Shown: positions 15,481 through 24,638 of the stretch, in pieces
Layout: every line of letters starts with the position of its first letter
How positions within the stretch are numbered: the first letter of the stretch is position 1
NCBI RefSeq assembly: GCF_902809835.1
Contig: NZ_CADDWM010000013.1
Location: 218,793 to 282,792 of the forward strand
Reading direction: 5' to 3'
From: Agromyces sp. Marseille-P2726
GTDB taxonomy: Bacteria; Actinomycetota; Actinomycetes; Actinomycetales; Microbacteriaceae
Length of the DNA stretch: 64,000 nucleotides
The notes under the pieces: generated by a model
Told to the model about the DNA's origin: nothing
Seen by the model: only the letters and a program-made list of their open reading frames with translations
The model's database searches: none
Program-made: the position numbers and the translations under genes

Positions 15481-16359
15481 ATGAAGCGCAAGCACTTGCT
15501 GTCGACCGCCGTCGCGGGCCTCGCCGCGGTCGGCCTCCTCGCCGGATGCGCCGGGCAGCCGGCGGAAGCCGACGGCGACGCCGCCGTGGCCGACGCCGGC
15601 TACGAACTCGCCGGCGGGGACAACACCCTGCAGCTGCTCGTCATCGGAGACGCCGCGCCGTTCGCGTCGGTCAACGACGACGGCGACTACGAGGGATTCG
15701 ATGTCGCGCTGCTCACGGAGGTCACCGAGCGCCTCGATCTCGACCTCGAGATCCGGTCGCAGGAGTTCGACACGATCCTGCCGACCGTGGCCATCGGGCA
15801 GGCGGATGCCGCGGCATCCTCGATCGCCGACACCGATGAGCGGCGCGAGACCGTCACATTCTCCCTGCCCACGTACACCGGCGTGATGTCGGTCACCGTT
15901 CGGGAGGACTCCGACATCGCCGACGAGAACGACCTTCCCGGCCGCAAGGTCGGCGTCATCTCGGGAAGCCGCAACGCCGAGTACGCCGAGCAGTACTTCA
16001 CCGAGTCGGAGCTCATCTACTTCCCGGCTGAGTCGCCGCTGTTCAACGCCCTGCAGTCGTCGACGATCGATGCCGCATTCTTCGACGGCCAGGTCGCCGA
16101 CAAGTACGTCCAGCAGTACGACGTGAAGATCGTCTTCTCGGGCGTCAACGACGACAACCGCGGTGCGGCCATCGTGCTGAACCAGGATGCCGAGAAGCTC
16201 CGTCAGGACATCAACGCGACGCTGCGCGAAATCCTGGACGACGGCACCTACCAGGAGATCTTCGAGACGTGGGTGACGACGGAGTCGGTCGAGCCGCAGC
16301 TCGACTTCCTCACGAAGTACTACGCCGAGCACCCGAGCGACGACTACCCCAACGAGTGA
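15481..16359 (+). CDS. Amino-acid-type ABC transporter substrate-binding lipoprotein
   Basis: 292 aa. Lipoprotein signal with lipobox LLAGC (C23). The mature part is a family 3 solute-binding protein: [49 protein letters not shown], and the [15 protein letters not shown] domain II start. The family binds polar amino acids, opines and similar charged small molecules. RBS TTGGAG lies 10 bases upstream. It sits 33 bases after the oxidase and is separated from the permease by a stable hairpin, a usual arrangement for making binding protein in excess. Confidence 0.92.
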   Translation: MKRKHLLSTAVAGLAAVGLLAGCAGQPAEADGDAAVADAGYELAGGDNTLQLLVIGDAAPFASVNDDGDYEGFDVALLTEVTERLDLDLEIRSQEFDTILPTVAIGQADAAASSIADTDERRETVTFSLPTYTGVMSVTVREDSDIADENDLPGRKVGVISGSRNAEYAEQYFTESELIYFPAESPLFNALQSSTIDAAFFDGQVADKYVQQYDVKIVFSGVNDDNRGAAIVLNQDAEKLRQDINATLREILDDGTYQEIFETWVTTESVEPQLDFLTKYYAEHPSDDYPNE

Positions 16360-16365
16360 TCGGGA

Positions 16366-16396
16366 GCGGCTGGGCCGGCAACGTCGGCCCAGCCGC
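16366..16396 (+). terminator. Intercistronic stem-loop between binding protein and permease genes
   Basis: GCGGCTGGGCC (16366-16376) and GGCCCAGCCGC (16386-16396) form a perfect 11-bp stem with a 9-base loop. It starts 7 bases after the binding-protein stop. It probably acts as a partial terminator or 3' stabiliser that lowers expression of downstream genes. Confidence 0.65.
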
Positions 16397-16419
16397 ACCC
16401 CTGACGGAACGGAGCGGAC

Positions 16420-17175
16420 ATGGGCGATTTCCTCGGCATGTTCTTCAATTGGGAGTACATCTTCAAGGTGCTCCCCGACCTGGTGCTCGTCGGCCTGGTG
16501 AACACGCTCATGCTTGCCGCGGCCGCGACCATCATCGCGCTGTTCATCGGCATGCTGGTGTCGATGGCGCTGCTCTCCAAGCGACGGTGGCTCCGGGTCC
16601 CGGCGCAGGTCTACGTCGACGTCCTTCGCGGGCTCCCGACGATCCTCACCATCTTCCTCATCGGGCAAGGACTGCCCTACGCCGGGTTCACGTTCCTCGG
16701 TACGAGCGCATACCCGTACGGCATCGCCGCCCTCGGGCTCATCGCCTCGGCCTACACCGCGGAGATCTTCCGCTCCGGGATCCAGGCCGTGCACCATGGC
16801 CAACTCGAAGCCGCTCGAGCTCTCGGCATGCCGTACGGCACCGCCATGAGCCTGATCGTCGTACCTCAGGGCGTACGCAATGTACTGCCCGCCCTCACGA
16901 ACCAGTTCATCAGCATCGTGAAGGATACGAGCCTCGTCTACGTCCTGGGCCTCGGAATCGGCGAGCGCGAGCTCTACCGCATCGGCCAGGACATGTCGCA
17001 GCGGGTCGGCAACCTGTCACCGCTCGTCGCGGCCGGAATCATCTACCTGCTCATCACCGTGCCGCTCACGCACCTCGTCAACTGGCTCGACCGGCGCCTC
17101 CGTTCCGGCAAGGTTCCCGTCGTGGTCGAGCAACCCGCCGATGCCGAGCCCACCGCCCAGAGGACGTTCGCATGA
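16420..17175 (+). CDS. Amino-acid-type ABC transporter permease
   Basis: 251 aa, with about five TM helices and the HisM/GlnP-type architecture: a start like [22 protein letters not shown], then the EAA loop region ([32 protein letters not shown]) that docks on the ATPase. A single permease gene is present, so the membrane part is likely a homodimer. RBS GGAG lies upstream of ATG. The stop overlaps the ATPase start (ATGA). Confidence 0.92.
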   Translation: MGDFLGMFFNWEYIFKVLPDLVLVGLVNTLMLAAAATIIALFIGMLVSMALLSKRRWLRVPAQVYVDVLRGLPTILTIFLIGQGLPYAGFTFLGTSAYPYGIAALGLIASAYTAEIFRSGIQAVHHGQLEAARALGMPYGTAMSLIVVPQGVRNVLPALTNQFISIVKDTSLVYVLGLGIGERELYRIGQDMSQRVGNLSPLVAAGIIYLLITVPLTHLVNWLDRRLRSGKVPVVVEQPADAEPTAQRTFA

Positions 17176-17927
17176 CCACCACCATTGCGCCAGGCACGAC
17201 CGCCGTCAGCGTGCGGAACCTCCGGAAGAGCTTCGGCCAGAACGAGGTGCTGAAGGGCATCGATCTCGATATCCGCCAGGGCGAGGTCGTGTGCATCATC
17301 GGCCCATCGGGTTCGGGCAAGTCGACGTTGCTCCGGAGCCTCAACCTTCTGGAGGAGCCGACCGCGGGCACGGTGCTCATCGGCGAGACCGACCTCACCG
17401 CGAAGGGCACCGACATCAACGAGGTGCGCCGACGCGTCGGCATGGTCTTCCAGAGCTTTAACCTCTTCCCGCATCTCACGGTCGAGCGCAACATCACCAT
17501 CGCGCTCGAGCGAGTTCGCGGCATCAAGGGTGCCGAGGCCCGGCGAATCGCGGGCGAACGGCTGGCAGACGTCGGCCTCGCCCAGAAGGCGACTGCACGC
17601 CCCGCAAGCCTCTCGGGTGGGCAGCAGCAGCGCGTCGCGATCGCGCGTGCGCTCGCGATGGCCCCGGAGATCATGCTCTTCGACGAGGTCACGAGCGCAC
17701 TCGACCCCGAGCTCGTCAAGGGCGTCCTGAACATCATGACCAAGCTCGCCGAGGGCGGCATGACCATGATCGTCGTGACCCACGAGATGGGCTTCGCACG
17801 GCAGGTGGCCGACCGCGTCATCTTCATGGACCGGGGTCAGGTCGTCGAGTCGGGAACCCCCGATGCGATCTTCAACAGACCCGAGTCGCCCCGACTGCAG
17901 GCATTCCTCTCCGAGGTGCTCACATGA
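17172..17927 (+). CDS. Amino-acid-type ABC transporter ATP-binding protein
   Basis: 251 aa. Walker [10 protein letters not shown]-loop in [15 protein letters not shown], signature LSGGQQQR, Walker [14 protein letters not shown]-loop VTHEMGFA. The switch FDE-V-TSALD and the FNLFPH stretch are typical of the polar amino acid (HisP/GlnQ) subfamily. It powers uptake with the two preceding gene products. Starts at ATG 17172 inside the permease stop and ends overlapping the kinase start by 4 bases. Confidence 0.95.
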   Translation: MTTTIAPGTTAVSVRNLRKSFGQNEVLKGIDLDIRQGEVVCIIGPSGSGKSTLLRSLNLLEEPTAGTVLIGETDLTAKGTDINEVRRRVGMVFQSFNLFPHLTVERNITIALERVRGIKGAEARRIAGERLADVGLAQKATARPASLSGGQQQRVAIARALAMAPEIMLFDEVTSALDPELVKGVLNIMTKLAEGGMTMIVVTHEMGFARQVADRVIFMDRGQVVESGTPDAIFNRPESPRLQAFLSEVLT

Positions 17928-18931
17928 GCGGCGCGAACGTGCCGGTCACGCCGAGCGCCTGGCCGAGGCCGCTGCCGACGGTCAGAGTCGTGGGGCCCAA
18001 CCCCGCCATGGATCGACTGCAGGTCGTCGACACGCTGAAGCCCGGGGCCGTCCACCGGGCGACGGAGGTTGCCGCACGGGCCGGCGGCAAGTCGTTCATC
18101 GTGGCTCGCACGCTTCGCCGGCGCGGCGTCGGCGTCGCGATGTACGGATTCCTCGGCGGAGTCATCGTCGACCTGGCCGCGGCGGAGTGCCGCGCGCTCG
18201 GCATCGACGACCGGCACACGAGGGTGAAGGAGTCCACTCGGATCACTCCGGTGATCGTGGAGGCCTCCACTGGGCGATCCACCGTCATCAACGAGCCGGG
18301 GCCCAGGATCGAGCCGGCGGAGGACGCCGTGTTCCGTGAGTCCCTCGTCGCCGACCTTTGCGCCGGCGACGTGATCGTGTGCACCGGCAGCTTGCCGCCG
18401 GGGGTCGACACGGGCCTGTACGCGACGATTGCGCGGGAGGCCGCCGCACGTGGAGCCTACGTGGGCGTCGATGCGAGCGGCGACTCCCTCCGGCTCGCCC
18501 TCGAAGCGGCCCCGTGGCTGGTCAAGTGCAATCGTGCCGAGTTCACCACCGTGCACGGGCTTGCCGCGGATGCGGACGACGCGGAGGTCGTCGCCGCGAT
18601 GTCGGCCCAAGTCGAGCGAGGCAGCACCCTCGTGATCGTGACCATGGGAGCGGCGTCGTTCCTCGCCGCCACGCACGACGGAATCTGGAGGGTCGGGGTC
18701 CCGGTGACCGAGGTTGTGAACGCCACGGGCTCGGGCGACACCTTCCTCGGCTGCTTCGTCGCAGCAGTGGCCCGCGGCGACGGATTCGCCGACGCCCTGC
18801 GCGACGCCACCGCCGGCGGGGTCGTGAACGCGGGTCAGCTCGAAGCGGGGCTGCAGCCCCATGCCGAGCTCGAGCCGTTCCGGTCGCAGGTGACGTTCGC
18901 GGTCGAGCCTGCTGTCGTGGGGGTTCCGTGA
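17924..18931 (+). CDS. FruK/LacC-type (PfkB family) hexose-phosphate kinase
   Basis: 335 aa. Shows 1-phosphofructokinase/tagatose-6-phosphate kinase features: [13 protein letters not shown] at the start, the substrate-site glycine motif in altered form ([12 protein letters not shown] instead of GGKGxNVAR), [12 protein letters not shown], and the PfkB signature [11 protein letters not shown] with the catalytic Asp. It phosphorylates a ketose phosphate to a bisphosphate with ATP. The GGKS variant may mean a different sugar ring. The operon supplies a bisphosphate aldolase downstream, in agreement. Overlaps both neighbours by 4 bases. Confidence 0.85.
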   Translation: MSGANVPVTPSAWPRPLPTVRVVGPNPAMDRLQVVDTLKPGAVHRATEVAARAGGKSFIVARTLRRRGVGVAMYGFLGGVIVDLAAAECRALGIDDRHTRVKESTRITPVIVEASTGRSTVINEPGPRIEPAEDAVFRESLVADLCAGDVIVCTGSLPPGVDTGLYATIAREAAARGAYVGVDASGDSLRLALEAAPWLVKCNRAEFTTVHGLAADADDAEVVAAMSAQVERGSTLVIVTMGAASFLAATHDGIWRVGVPVTEVVNATGSGDTFLGCFVAAVARGDGFADALRDATAGGVVNAGQLEAGLQPHAELEPFRSQVTFAVEPAVVGVP

Positions 18932-20232
18932 CCATCACGCTCGGGCTGGACATCGGCACAACACGCATGAAGGCCGTGGTCTACGACGCGGCCGCGGGCA
19001 TGGCCATGGCGAGCGTCTCGCTGGCGACGCCCGTGGTTCGGGATGCCGCGGGCGACCGCCGGGACCCCGAGGCGGTGTGGCTCAGCACGGTCGAGCTCTG
19101 CCATCGGCTCGCCCACGAGGGTGCGCCGCTCGATCGCATCGACGGCGTCTCGGTCGCTGCCGTCGGCGAGGAGATCGTGTTCCTCGACGAGCAAGGGCGG
19201 TCGACGGGTCCCGTGTCGTGCTGGTACGTCGACCATTCGTCCGACGTCGACGACGTGACGGCTCCGCCTCACGCACTCGCGAGCTGGTACGCCGTGCGGG
19301 CCGCGATTCGTGGAGAGGATCCTGCCGTCCGTTCGGCGGTCGCCTTCACCGACTTGGGCAGCTCGGTGCTCCTGCGCCTCGCCGGGGCCCGGCTGCCGAT
19401 CATGGACCGCACGCATGCCTGCCGCACCGGGCTGCTCGACGCGGATCACGGTGGATGGTCGTCGGCTCGGCTCGCGTCATCCGGCATCGCGCACCTCCGC
19501 ACACCCGAGCTCGTCGACAGCGGCGCGCGGATCGGGGTCGTCGATGCCGGCGCTGCCGAGGAGCTCGGCATCCCGGCGGACATTCCGGTGCGCGCCGGCG
19601 CACACGACCACCTCTGCGCCGCCCTCGCGGCAGGCGTGAGTGAGCCGGGTGACGTCCTCCTCTCCGTCGGCACGTCGGAGAGCCAGCTCATGCTCGTCGA
19701 TGCCTCGTGGCCCGAGGTCGCAGCCCTCGAACGCCCGGGCCTGGAGGTCGGCTACTTCGTCGATGGCAGGCTCCGATACCTGCACGCGGCGCGTCCCTCG
19801 GGTCGCCGGGTCGCCGACCTCGTCGCTGCCGACCCGGCCGGGCGTGGCATCGCCGAGATGTACGCGGCGCTCAGCGCGATCATCGACCCCACGGCATCCG
19901 ATGCGCCCGTGCTGCTCCAGAACGCCGAGGGGATCGACCCCTCAGCGGCGGCGTTGTTCCATGAGCTGCATCGCCAGGCGACGGATGCCGCGGAGCTGAC
20001 CTCGATGCTGGAGCAGGCCGCCGGCCGACCGGCCGGTCGGATCCGCATCACCGGCTCGCCCGTGCAGCACGAGATCTGGCGGCGGCTGCGACGCTCGACC
20101 GCCGGGCGACCGGTCGAGTTCGTCGGCGTCGAGGAGCCCTCCGCCGTCGGCGCCGGCATCCTGGCCGCTTCCGCGGCATCCCGTCGCCCGGCATCCCGTT
20201 CCGCGGCATCCCGCCTCGAGGCGACGCGATGA
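18928..20232 (+). CDS. FGGY-family carbohydrate kinase
   Basis: 434 aa from GTG 18928, shorter than the usual 480-510. N-terminal ATP-grasping LGLDIGTTRMKAVVYD, the interdomain AGAHDHLCAALAAG, SVGTSES, and a C-terminal VEEPSAVGAGILAA fit FGGY kinases of the gluconate/xylulose/fuculose group. It should phosphorylate a free sugar or sugar-derived ketose. The last about 20 residues (AASRRPASRSAASR-rich) are low complexity, encoded by repeated GCGGCATCCCG words, and probably non-functional. It overlaps the upstream kinase (GTGA) and the downstream aldolase (ATGA). Confidence 0.87.
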   Translation: MTITLGLDIGTTRMKAVVYDAAAGMAMASVSLATPVVRDAAGDRRDPEAVWLSTVELCHRLAHEGAPLDRIDGVSVAAVGEEIVFLDEQGRSTGPVSCWYVDHSSDVDDVTAPPHALASWYAVRAAIRGEDPAVRSAVAFTDLGSSVLLRLAGARLPIMDRTHACRTGLLDADHGGWSSARLASSGIAHLRTPELVDSGARIGVVDAGAAEELGIPADIPVRAGAHDHLCAALAAGVSEPGDVLLSVGTSESQLMLVDASWPEVAALERPGLEVGYFVDGRLRYLHAARPSGRRVADLVAADPAGRGIAEMYAALSAIIDPTASDAPVLLQNAEGIDPSAAALFHELHRQATDAAELTSMLEQAAGRPAGRIRITGSPVQHEIWRRLRRSTAGRPVEFVGVEEPSAVGAGILAASAASRRPASRSAASRLEATR

Positions 20233-21095
20233 CGCGGGTCGGCACGCGCGCGCTCATCGACGCGTCGCGAACCGCGGGTATCGGCACCGCCGCGCTCAAC
20301 GTCATCCAGATCGAGCACGCCGAAGCCATCGTCGAGGGCGCGGAGCGCGTCGGCGCCCCGGTCATCCTCCAGCTCAGCGAGAACGCCGTGCGCTACCACG
20401 GTGCGCTGGAGCCGATCGCCGCAGCCTGCAGGAACGTCGCGGAACAGGCATCCGTGCCCGTCGCCCTGCACCTCGACCACGCGACGACCGCCGAACTGTG
20501 CCATCGAGCCGCCGACGCCGGGTTCGACTCGGTGATGATCGACGCATCGGCAGCACCCTGGAGCGAGAACGTCGCGATCACGGCTGAGATCGCCGTGTGG
20601 GGCCACGACCGAGGGCTCTGGATCGAGGCGGAGATCGGCGAGGTCGGAGGAAAGGGCGCGCACGTCACCGGTGCGCGCACCGACCCGGTCCAGGCCGAGC
20701 GCTTCGTGGAGCAGACAGGGGTCGATGGCCTCGCCATCGCCATCGGATCGTCGCATGCCATGCGCACTCGAGACGCGACGCTCGACCTCGACCTACTCGC
20801 GCGAATCCGCGCTCGCGTCGCCGTTCCGCTCGTCCTGCACGGCTCGTCGGGGGTCTCCGATGCGGGGATCGCCGAGGCCATCGACGCCGGCATCACGAAG
20901 GTCAACGTGGCCACGCAGCTCAACATCGCCTTCACGGGAGCGGTGCGCACCCTGCTCACCGACGACGCCGGTCTGGTCGACCCGCGCACGTACCTCGGGG
21001 CCGGGCGCGACGCGGTCGCACGCCGGGCCGCCGAACTCATCACCACCATCAATCGCACGCACGCTCAGCAGGAAGAGAAAGTAGGAATCGCATGA
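20229..21095 (+). CDS. Class II ketose-bisphosphate aldolase (FbaA/GatY/KbaY type)
   Basis: 288 aa. Zinc aldolase motifs: LHLDHATTAE (catalytic Asp and zinc His), FDSVMIDASA, EAEIGEVGGKGAHVTG (zinc and phosphate sites), LVLHGSSGV and ITKVNVATQLN (phosphate binding). Cleaves fructose- or tagatose-1,6-bisphosphate to dihydroxyacetone phosphate and glyceraldehyde 3-phosphate. Position after two kinases makes it the last carbon-splitting step of the operon's pathway. Overlaps both neighbours by 4 bases. Confidence 0.92.
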   Translation: MTRVGTRALIDASRTAGIGTAALNVIQIEHAEAIVEGAERVGAPVILQLSENAVRYHGALEPIAAACRNVAEQASVPVALHLDHATTAELCHRAADAGFDSVMIDASAAPWSENVAITAEIAVWGHDRGLWIEAEIGEVGGKGAHVTGARTDPVQAERFVEQTGVDGLAIAIGSSHAMRTRDATLDLDLLARIRARVAVPLVLHGSSGVSDAGIAEAIDAGITKVNVATQLNIAFTGAVRTLLTDDAGLVDPRTYLGAGRDAVARRAAELITTINRTHAQQEEKVGIA

Positions 21096-22123
21096 CGACG
21101 CTCACGACTCGCGCCTTCGGTCGGACCGGATGGCAGACCACCACCGTCGGACTCGGCGCCTTCGCCATCGGCGGACCCGCATGGTCGTACGGATGGGGCG
21201 CGCAGGACGATGACGAGTCGGTCGCCACCATCCGCTCGGCCGTCGAACAGGGAATCAACTGGATCGACACCGCAGCGGTGTACGGGCGCGGGCATTCGGA
21301 ACGCGTCGTCGGTCGGGCGATCTCGGCGTTCAGCGCCGAGGAGCGGCCCCTCATCTTCACCAAGGGTGGCCTGGTCTGGTCGGACGACGACACGCTCGAA
21401 ACCGGCGAACGGAAGGTCGGTCACCCGGCGAGCCTGCGGCGCGAGGTCGACGACTCGCTCGAACGTCTCGGTGTGGACGTCATCGACCTCTATCAGATGC
21501 ACTGGCCGGCTCAGGACGGCACGTCGCTCGAGGACTACTGGGGGACGCTGGTCGAGCTTCGCGACGCCGGAAAGGTTCGCGCCATCGGACTCTCGAATCA
21601 CGACGTCGACGAGCTCGAGCGTGCCGAGCGAATCGGCCACGTGGACTCGCTGCAGCCGCCGTTCTCGGCCATCCATCGTGGAGCGGCCGCCGACGTCATC
21701 CCGTGGTGTGCCGCCAACGGCACCGCCGTCATCGTCTACAGCCCCATGCAGTCGGGCCTGCTGACCGGGTCGATGACCGCCGAACGCGTCGCGGCGCTTC
21801 CGTCGAACGACTGGCGCTCCCGGCACGAGGACTTCCGTGGCGAAGGGCTGCGACGCAACCTGGCCGTCGCGGACGCCCTCGGCGAGATCGCCTCGTCGCG
21901 CGGCGTCACCACCGCGGAGGTCGCGATCGCCTGGACGCTTGGTTTCCCGGGGGTGACCGGGGCCATCGTCGGCGCACGCCGACCCGAGCAGATCCGTGGT
22001 TGGCGGTCGGCCGGTGACATCGAGCTGACCGAGGACGAGTACCGCGCGATCACCGACGTCATCGAGCGGGAGGGCTGCGGCGAGGGACCCTCGCTCCCCG
22101 CCGTCTCGCTCTCCGCGCGCTGA
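21092..22123 (+). CDS. Aldo/keto reductase
   Basis: 343 aa. TIM-barrel AKR pattern: GLGAFAIGG near the start, INWIDTAAVYGRGHSERVVGRA with the catalytic Tyr and Asp, LVEL...GKVRAIGLSNH, VIVYSPMQSGLLTG and the NADP site GAIVGARRPEQI. In this operon it could reduce the dicarbonyl released by amine oxidation (for example glucosone) to a ketose; the role is inferred. Starts at ATG 21092 overlapping the aldolase stop. Last gene of the run. Confidence 0.9.
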   Translation: MTTLTTRAFGRTGWQTTTVGLGAFAIGGPAWSYGWGAQDDDESVATIRSAVEQGINWIDTAAVYGRGHSERVVGRAISAFSAEERPLIFTKGGLVWSDDDTLETGERKVGHPASLRREVDDSLERLGVDVIDLYQMHWPAQDGTSLEDYWGTLVELRDAGKVRAIGLSNHDVDELERAERIGHVDSLQPPFSAIHRGAAADVIPWCAANGTAVIVYSPMQSGLLTGSMTAERVAALPSNDWRSRHEDFRGEGLRRNLAVADALGEIASSRGVTTAEVAIAWTLGFPGVTGAIVGARRPEQIRGWRSAGDIELTEDEYRAITDVIEREGCGEGPSLPAVSLSAR

Positions 22124-22134
22124 GCGGCGTCGTC

Positions 22135-22164
22135 GCCGGCGATCCGCATTCACCGCTCGCCGGC
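22135..22164 (+). terminator. Weak stem-loop after the catabolic operon
   Basis: GCCGGCGA (22135-22142) and TCGCCGGC (22157-22164) flank a 14-base loop just after the reductase stop. An eight-bp GC stem without T-tract; it may terminate the operon. Confidence 0.35.
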
Positions 22165-22579
22165 GGCGCCCGCTCCCGGTCGGTAACGACCTGCTGGTGC
22201 GCATGCCGCGGACGGCGTCCAAGGCAGCGTCGCTGCGTACGGTGCGCGAATGGCTCCCGCGGCTCGCGCCGGGCCTGAGCTTGCAGGTGCCCGACCCGGT
22301 CCACGCGGGTTCACCGTCGCCCGAGTACACGCTCGAGTGCGCGGTCTACCGTTGGATCGACGGATCCGCGCCCGACGCACGCAGTGTCGACGACTGGACG
22401 TCGTTCGGCGCCCACCTCGCGGGGTTCGTCGGCGAGCTTCACGGCCTCGACCTCATGGGCACCGCGTCTTGGGCATCCCGTACTACTGGCAGACCTTCCA
22501 CGAGTTCGTCGCCGAGTGCCGGTCGAGACTCGAGGCCATCCTGACTTCTGCCAGCCCGGCGACCATCCCCGGGTTCTAA
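22161..22579 (+). pseudogene. Remnant of an aminoglycoside-phosphotransferase-family gene
   Basis: One frame gives VGNDLLVRMPR, REWLPRLAPGLSLQVPDPVHAG, CAVYRWIDGSAPDARS and FGAHLAGFVGELHGLD (about 22179-22465), which is the N-terminal kinase lobe of APH-fold phosphotransferases. The continuation LGIPYYWQTFHEFVAECRSRLEAIL lies in another frame and ends at 22579. The catalytic HGD...N loop and the DxD segment are missing. At least one frameshift plus a C-terminal deletion have destroyed it. Confidence 0.7.
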
Positions 22580-23211
22580 TCGTCGAGGCTCTGCGCGACG
22601 CGAAGCCACGGCACGGAGGCATCAGGCCGCGCGGCCGGGCCCCGCGCCTCGCCGTCGCAGCGGACGACGACGGCCCAATCCTCGAGCGAGGTGCCGGCCG
22701 CCTCGAGCCGGTCGCGCACGCGGCGCACGGCCTTCGCCGACGGTTCGCCCCGAACAGACACGTGCGCCATGTGGGTCTCGGCGATCGCCGCAGCCGCGCG
22801 CACGAGCGGGTAGGGAAGGCTGAGTCGACGACCCATCGACCGGATCAGCTCGGCACCGCGCTGATCGTGGCCGTGGGAGCTGATGCGGCCGTTCCGGTGC
22901 CGCGTCGTGTCGGGTTTGCCGAGGTCGTGGAACAGCGACGCGAGCACGAGCAGTGCGCGCCGATCGGCATCGAAGCCCTGCTCGTCCGCATGGGCCGCGG
23001 CGAGGTCGGCGGCCCACAGCGAGTGCACGAGCACGTCGCCCTCGGGGTGCCAGTACGGGTCCTGCGGCGTCTCCGCGAGTGCGGCCAGCTCGGGAACGGC
23101 GTCGAGGATCGCGTCATCCCGGATCGCTTTCGACGGCACCGCGTCCTCACGCGCGATGCGAAGCAGTGCGGCTCCGACGTCTCGATCCGAACGGATGCCG
23201 CGACCAGCCAT
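22576..23211 (-). CDS. HD domain-containing protein
   Basis: 211 aa. The HD motif residues are visible: EGDVLVHSLWAADLA (first His), LASLFHDLGKPDTT (HD pair) and the following HGHDQRGAE, a pattern shared with the HD domain attached to CCA-adding enzymes and other metal-dependent phosphohydrolases. Probably hydrolyses a phosphoester; substrate unknown. ATG 23211 was preferred to an in-frame GTG 15 bases upstream. Its last 4 bases overlap the end of the phosphotransferase remnant. Confidence 0.8.
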   Translation of the reverse strand: MAGRGIRSDRDVGAALLRIAREDAVPSKAIRDDAILDAVPELAALAETPQDPYWHPEGDVLVHSLWAADLAAAHADEQGFDADRRALLVLASLFHDLGKPDTTRHRNGRISSHGHDQRGAELIRSMGRRLSLPYPLVRAAAAIAETHMAHVSVRGEPSAKAVRRVRDRLEAAGTSLEDWAVVVRCDGEARGPAARPDASVPWLRVAQSLDD

Positions 23212-23303
23212 CTCAGCACTCTGCACGCTGGCGCGCCGACCCGCAACGGCCCGCCGCCGCGCGCGGCGGTGACATCCGTCGACTAAGCAGGCATGCTGGG
23301 CGA

Positions 23304-23837
23304 ATGGGCACCGTGACGATCTCCTTCGAAATGACCCTCGACGGCGTGTTCGACCAGATGGAGCACTGGTTCAACGTCGATGATCCGGAACTCGTGCGGC
23401 ACTCCGACGAGCTGGTCTTCGGTGCCGACGCGGTGCTGCTCGGGAGGGAGAGCTACGAGTTCTTCCGCGAGTACTGGCCCGCGCAGACCGACGACCGCGG
23501 CTTCGCCGCGCACTACAACGCGCTGCCGAAGTACGTCGCCTCGACGACGCTCGAGGGGCCGCTCGACTGGAACGCCACCCTCATCGAGGGCGACGTGGCC
23601 GAGGCAGTGCGGGGCCTTCGCGACCGGTACACGTCGATCATCTCGCACGGCTACGGAGGCTTGGCCGCCGAGCTCGTCGACGCCGGCCTGGTCGACGAGA
23701 TCCACGCCGGCATCCATCCGTTCCTGGTCGGCAATGCCGAGCACCGGCTGCGCACGCCGCACCCCGTCGGCCTGCGACTGCTCGACCTGAAGGCGTACGA
23801 GTCGGGCATCATCGCCGCGAGGTACGCGCCGGCCTGA
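23304..23837 (+). CDS. Dihydrofolate-reductase-family (RibD C-terminal-like) protein
   Basis: 177 aa. The family start (VTISFEMTLDGVFDQMEHWF), ADAVLLGRESYEFFREYWP, LPKYVAS and the NADPH-site ISHGYGGLAAELVDAGLVDEI correspond to the RibD C-terminal/DHFR-like reductases common in actinobacteria. Cytoplasmic NADPH-dependent reductase by family; substrate unknown. One of three traces of this family in the window (also 29949 and the fragment at 39760). Confidence 0.85.
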   Translation: MGTVTISFEMTLDGVFDQMEHWFNVDDPELVRHSDELVFGADAVLLGRESYEFFREYWPAQTDDRGFAAHYNALPKYVASTTLEGPLDWNATLIEGDVAEAVRGLRDRYTSIISHGYGGLAAELVDAGLVDEIHAGIHPFLVGNAEHRLRTPHPVGLRLLDLKAYESGIIAARYAPA

Positions 23838-23863
23838 CCGACGGACGGGTCAGGGCTGCGCCG

Positions 23864-24262
23864 TCAATCCGAGACGCGAGCGCTCACGACGCTGATCGTG
23901 TCGCCGTCGACGCGCACGACGCAGCGGAGTTGGGCGTGATCGGCGTCGCCGGAGTCGTCGACGGAGGTCACGGTGCCCGACACGCGGTGGCCGTCGTCGG
24001 CCTCGGTGACCCGCAAGGACTGCGCGACGTCGATCTCGGAGTGCCCGCGGGACTCGAGCAGGCTCTCGATGGCCGGCCTGCACATCGATTCCACGGTCGC
24101 GGGTGACTGCGAGCCCGCCATGACGACGCCGGCGATCACCGCCGCCCCGCCGACGACGACCACGACGGGCACGGCGATGCGCATCCACAGGGGCACTCGC
24201 GCGAGCCGAGCGGACTGCTTCTCGGGAGCCTTTGTCGCGGGCTCGCCTGTTTCAGGTGTCAT
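23864..24262 (-). CDS. Small membrane-anchored protein of unknown function
   Basis: 132 aa. A charged cytoplasmic N-terminus of about 28 residues, one TM helix (IAVPVVVVVGGAAVIAGVVMAG), and an exported domain of about 80 residues with two cysteines (SMCRPAIESLL and AQLRCVVRV) that could pair. No family recognised. No Shine-Dalgarno is visible before the ATG, so it may be leaderless. Confidence 0.6.
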   Translation of the reverse strand: MTPETGEPATKAPEKQSARLARVPLWMRIAVPVVVVVGGAAVIAGVVMAGSQSPATVESMCRPAIESLLESRGHSEIDVAQSLRVTEADDGHRVSGTVTSVDDSGDADHAQLRCVVRVDGDTISVVSARVSD

Positions 24263-24369
24263 GGGAGGAAGCTACGCCGCACGCGGCCTCGCGGCATCCG
24301 TATGCTGCACGGATATCCGTCGACGTCAAGGCCGGTCTGCATCTCTGGCATGCTTCGTAGCATCGAGGA

Positions 24370-24618
24370 ATGTTCTTCTTCATCGGCGTCTTCCCGCGTG
24401 AGCGCGAGGTTGCGTCCGCGAGGTTCCGCTGCGACCACTGCCATGAGGATGTCGCCCAGCACTTCGTCGAGAGCGGAAGCCGTCTCTGGCTGTTCTTCAT
24501 CCCGCTGTTCACCTTCGGCCGCCGCTACGTCATGATCTGCTCGAACTGCGGATGGACCACCGAGGTCAGTCCCGACATGGCGAAGCGCGTCACCGACCTC
24601 GCGGCGCACAACCGGTAA
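24370..24618 (+). CDS. Zinc-ribbon family protein
   Basis: 82 aa. CDHC (residues 21-24) and CSNC (57-60) form a rubredoxin-like zinc ribbon, separated by a hydrophobic stretch (RLWLFFIPLFTFGRRYVMI). This is the compact actinobacterial zinc-ribbon family with an N-terminal MFFFIG start. No known function; possibly membrane-associated. Confidence 0.75.
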   Translation: MFFFIGVFPREREVASARFRCDHCHEDVAQHFVESGSRLWLFFIPLFTFGRRYVMICSNCGWTTEVSPDMAKRVTDLAAHNR

Positions 24619-24638
24619 CCGCCTCTGGTGGTCGAGTC

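Noticed and set aside
22576..22579. Functional antibiotic phosphotransferase
   Set aside because: The gene upstream that ends here lacks the catalytic HGD...N loop and is frameshifted, so it cannot be active.
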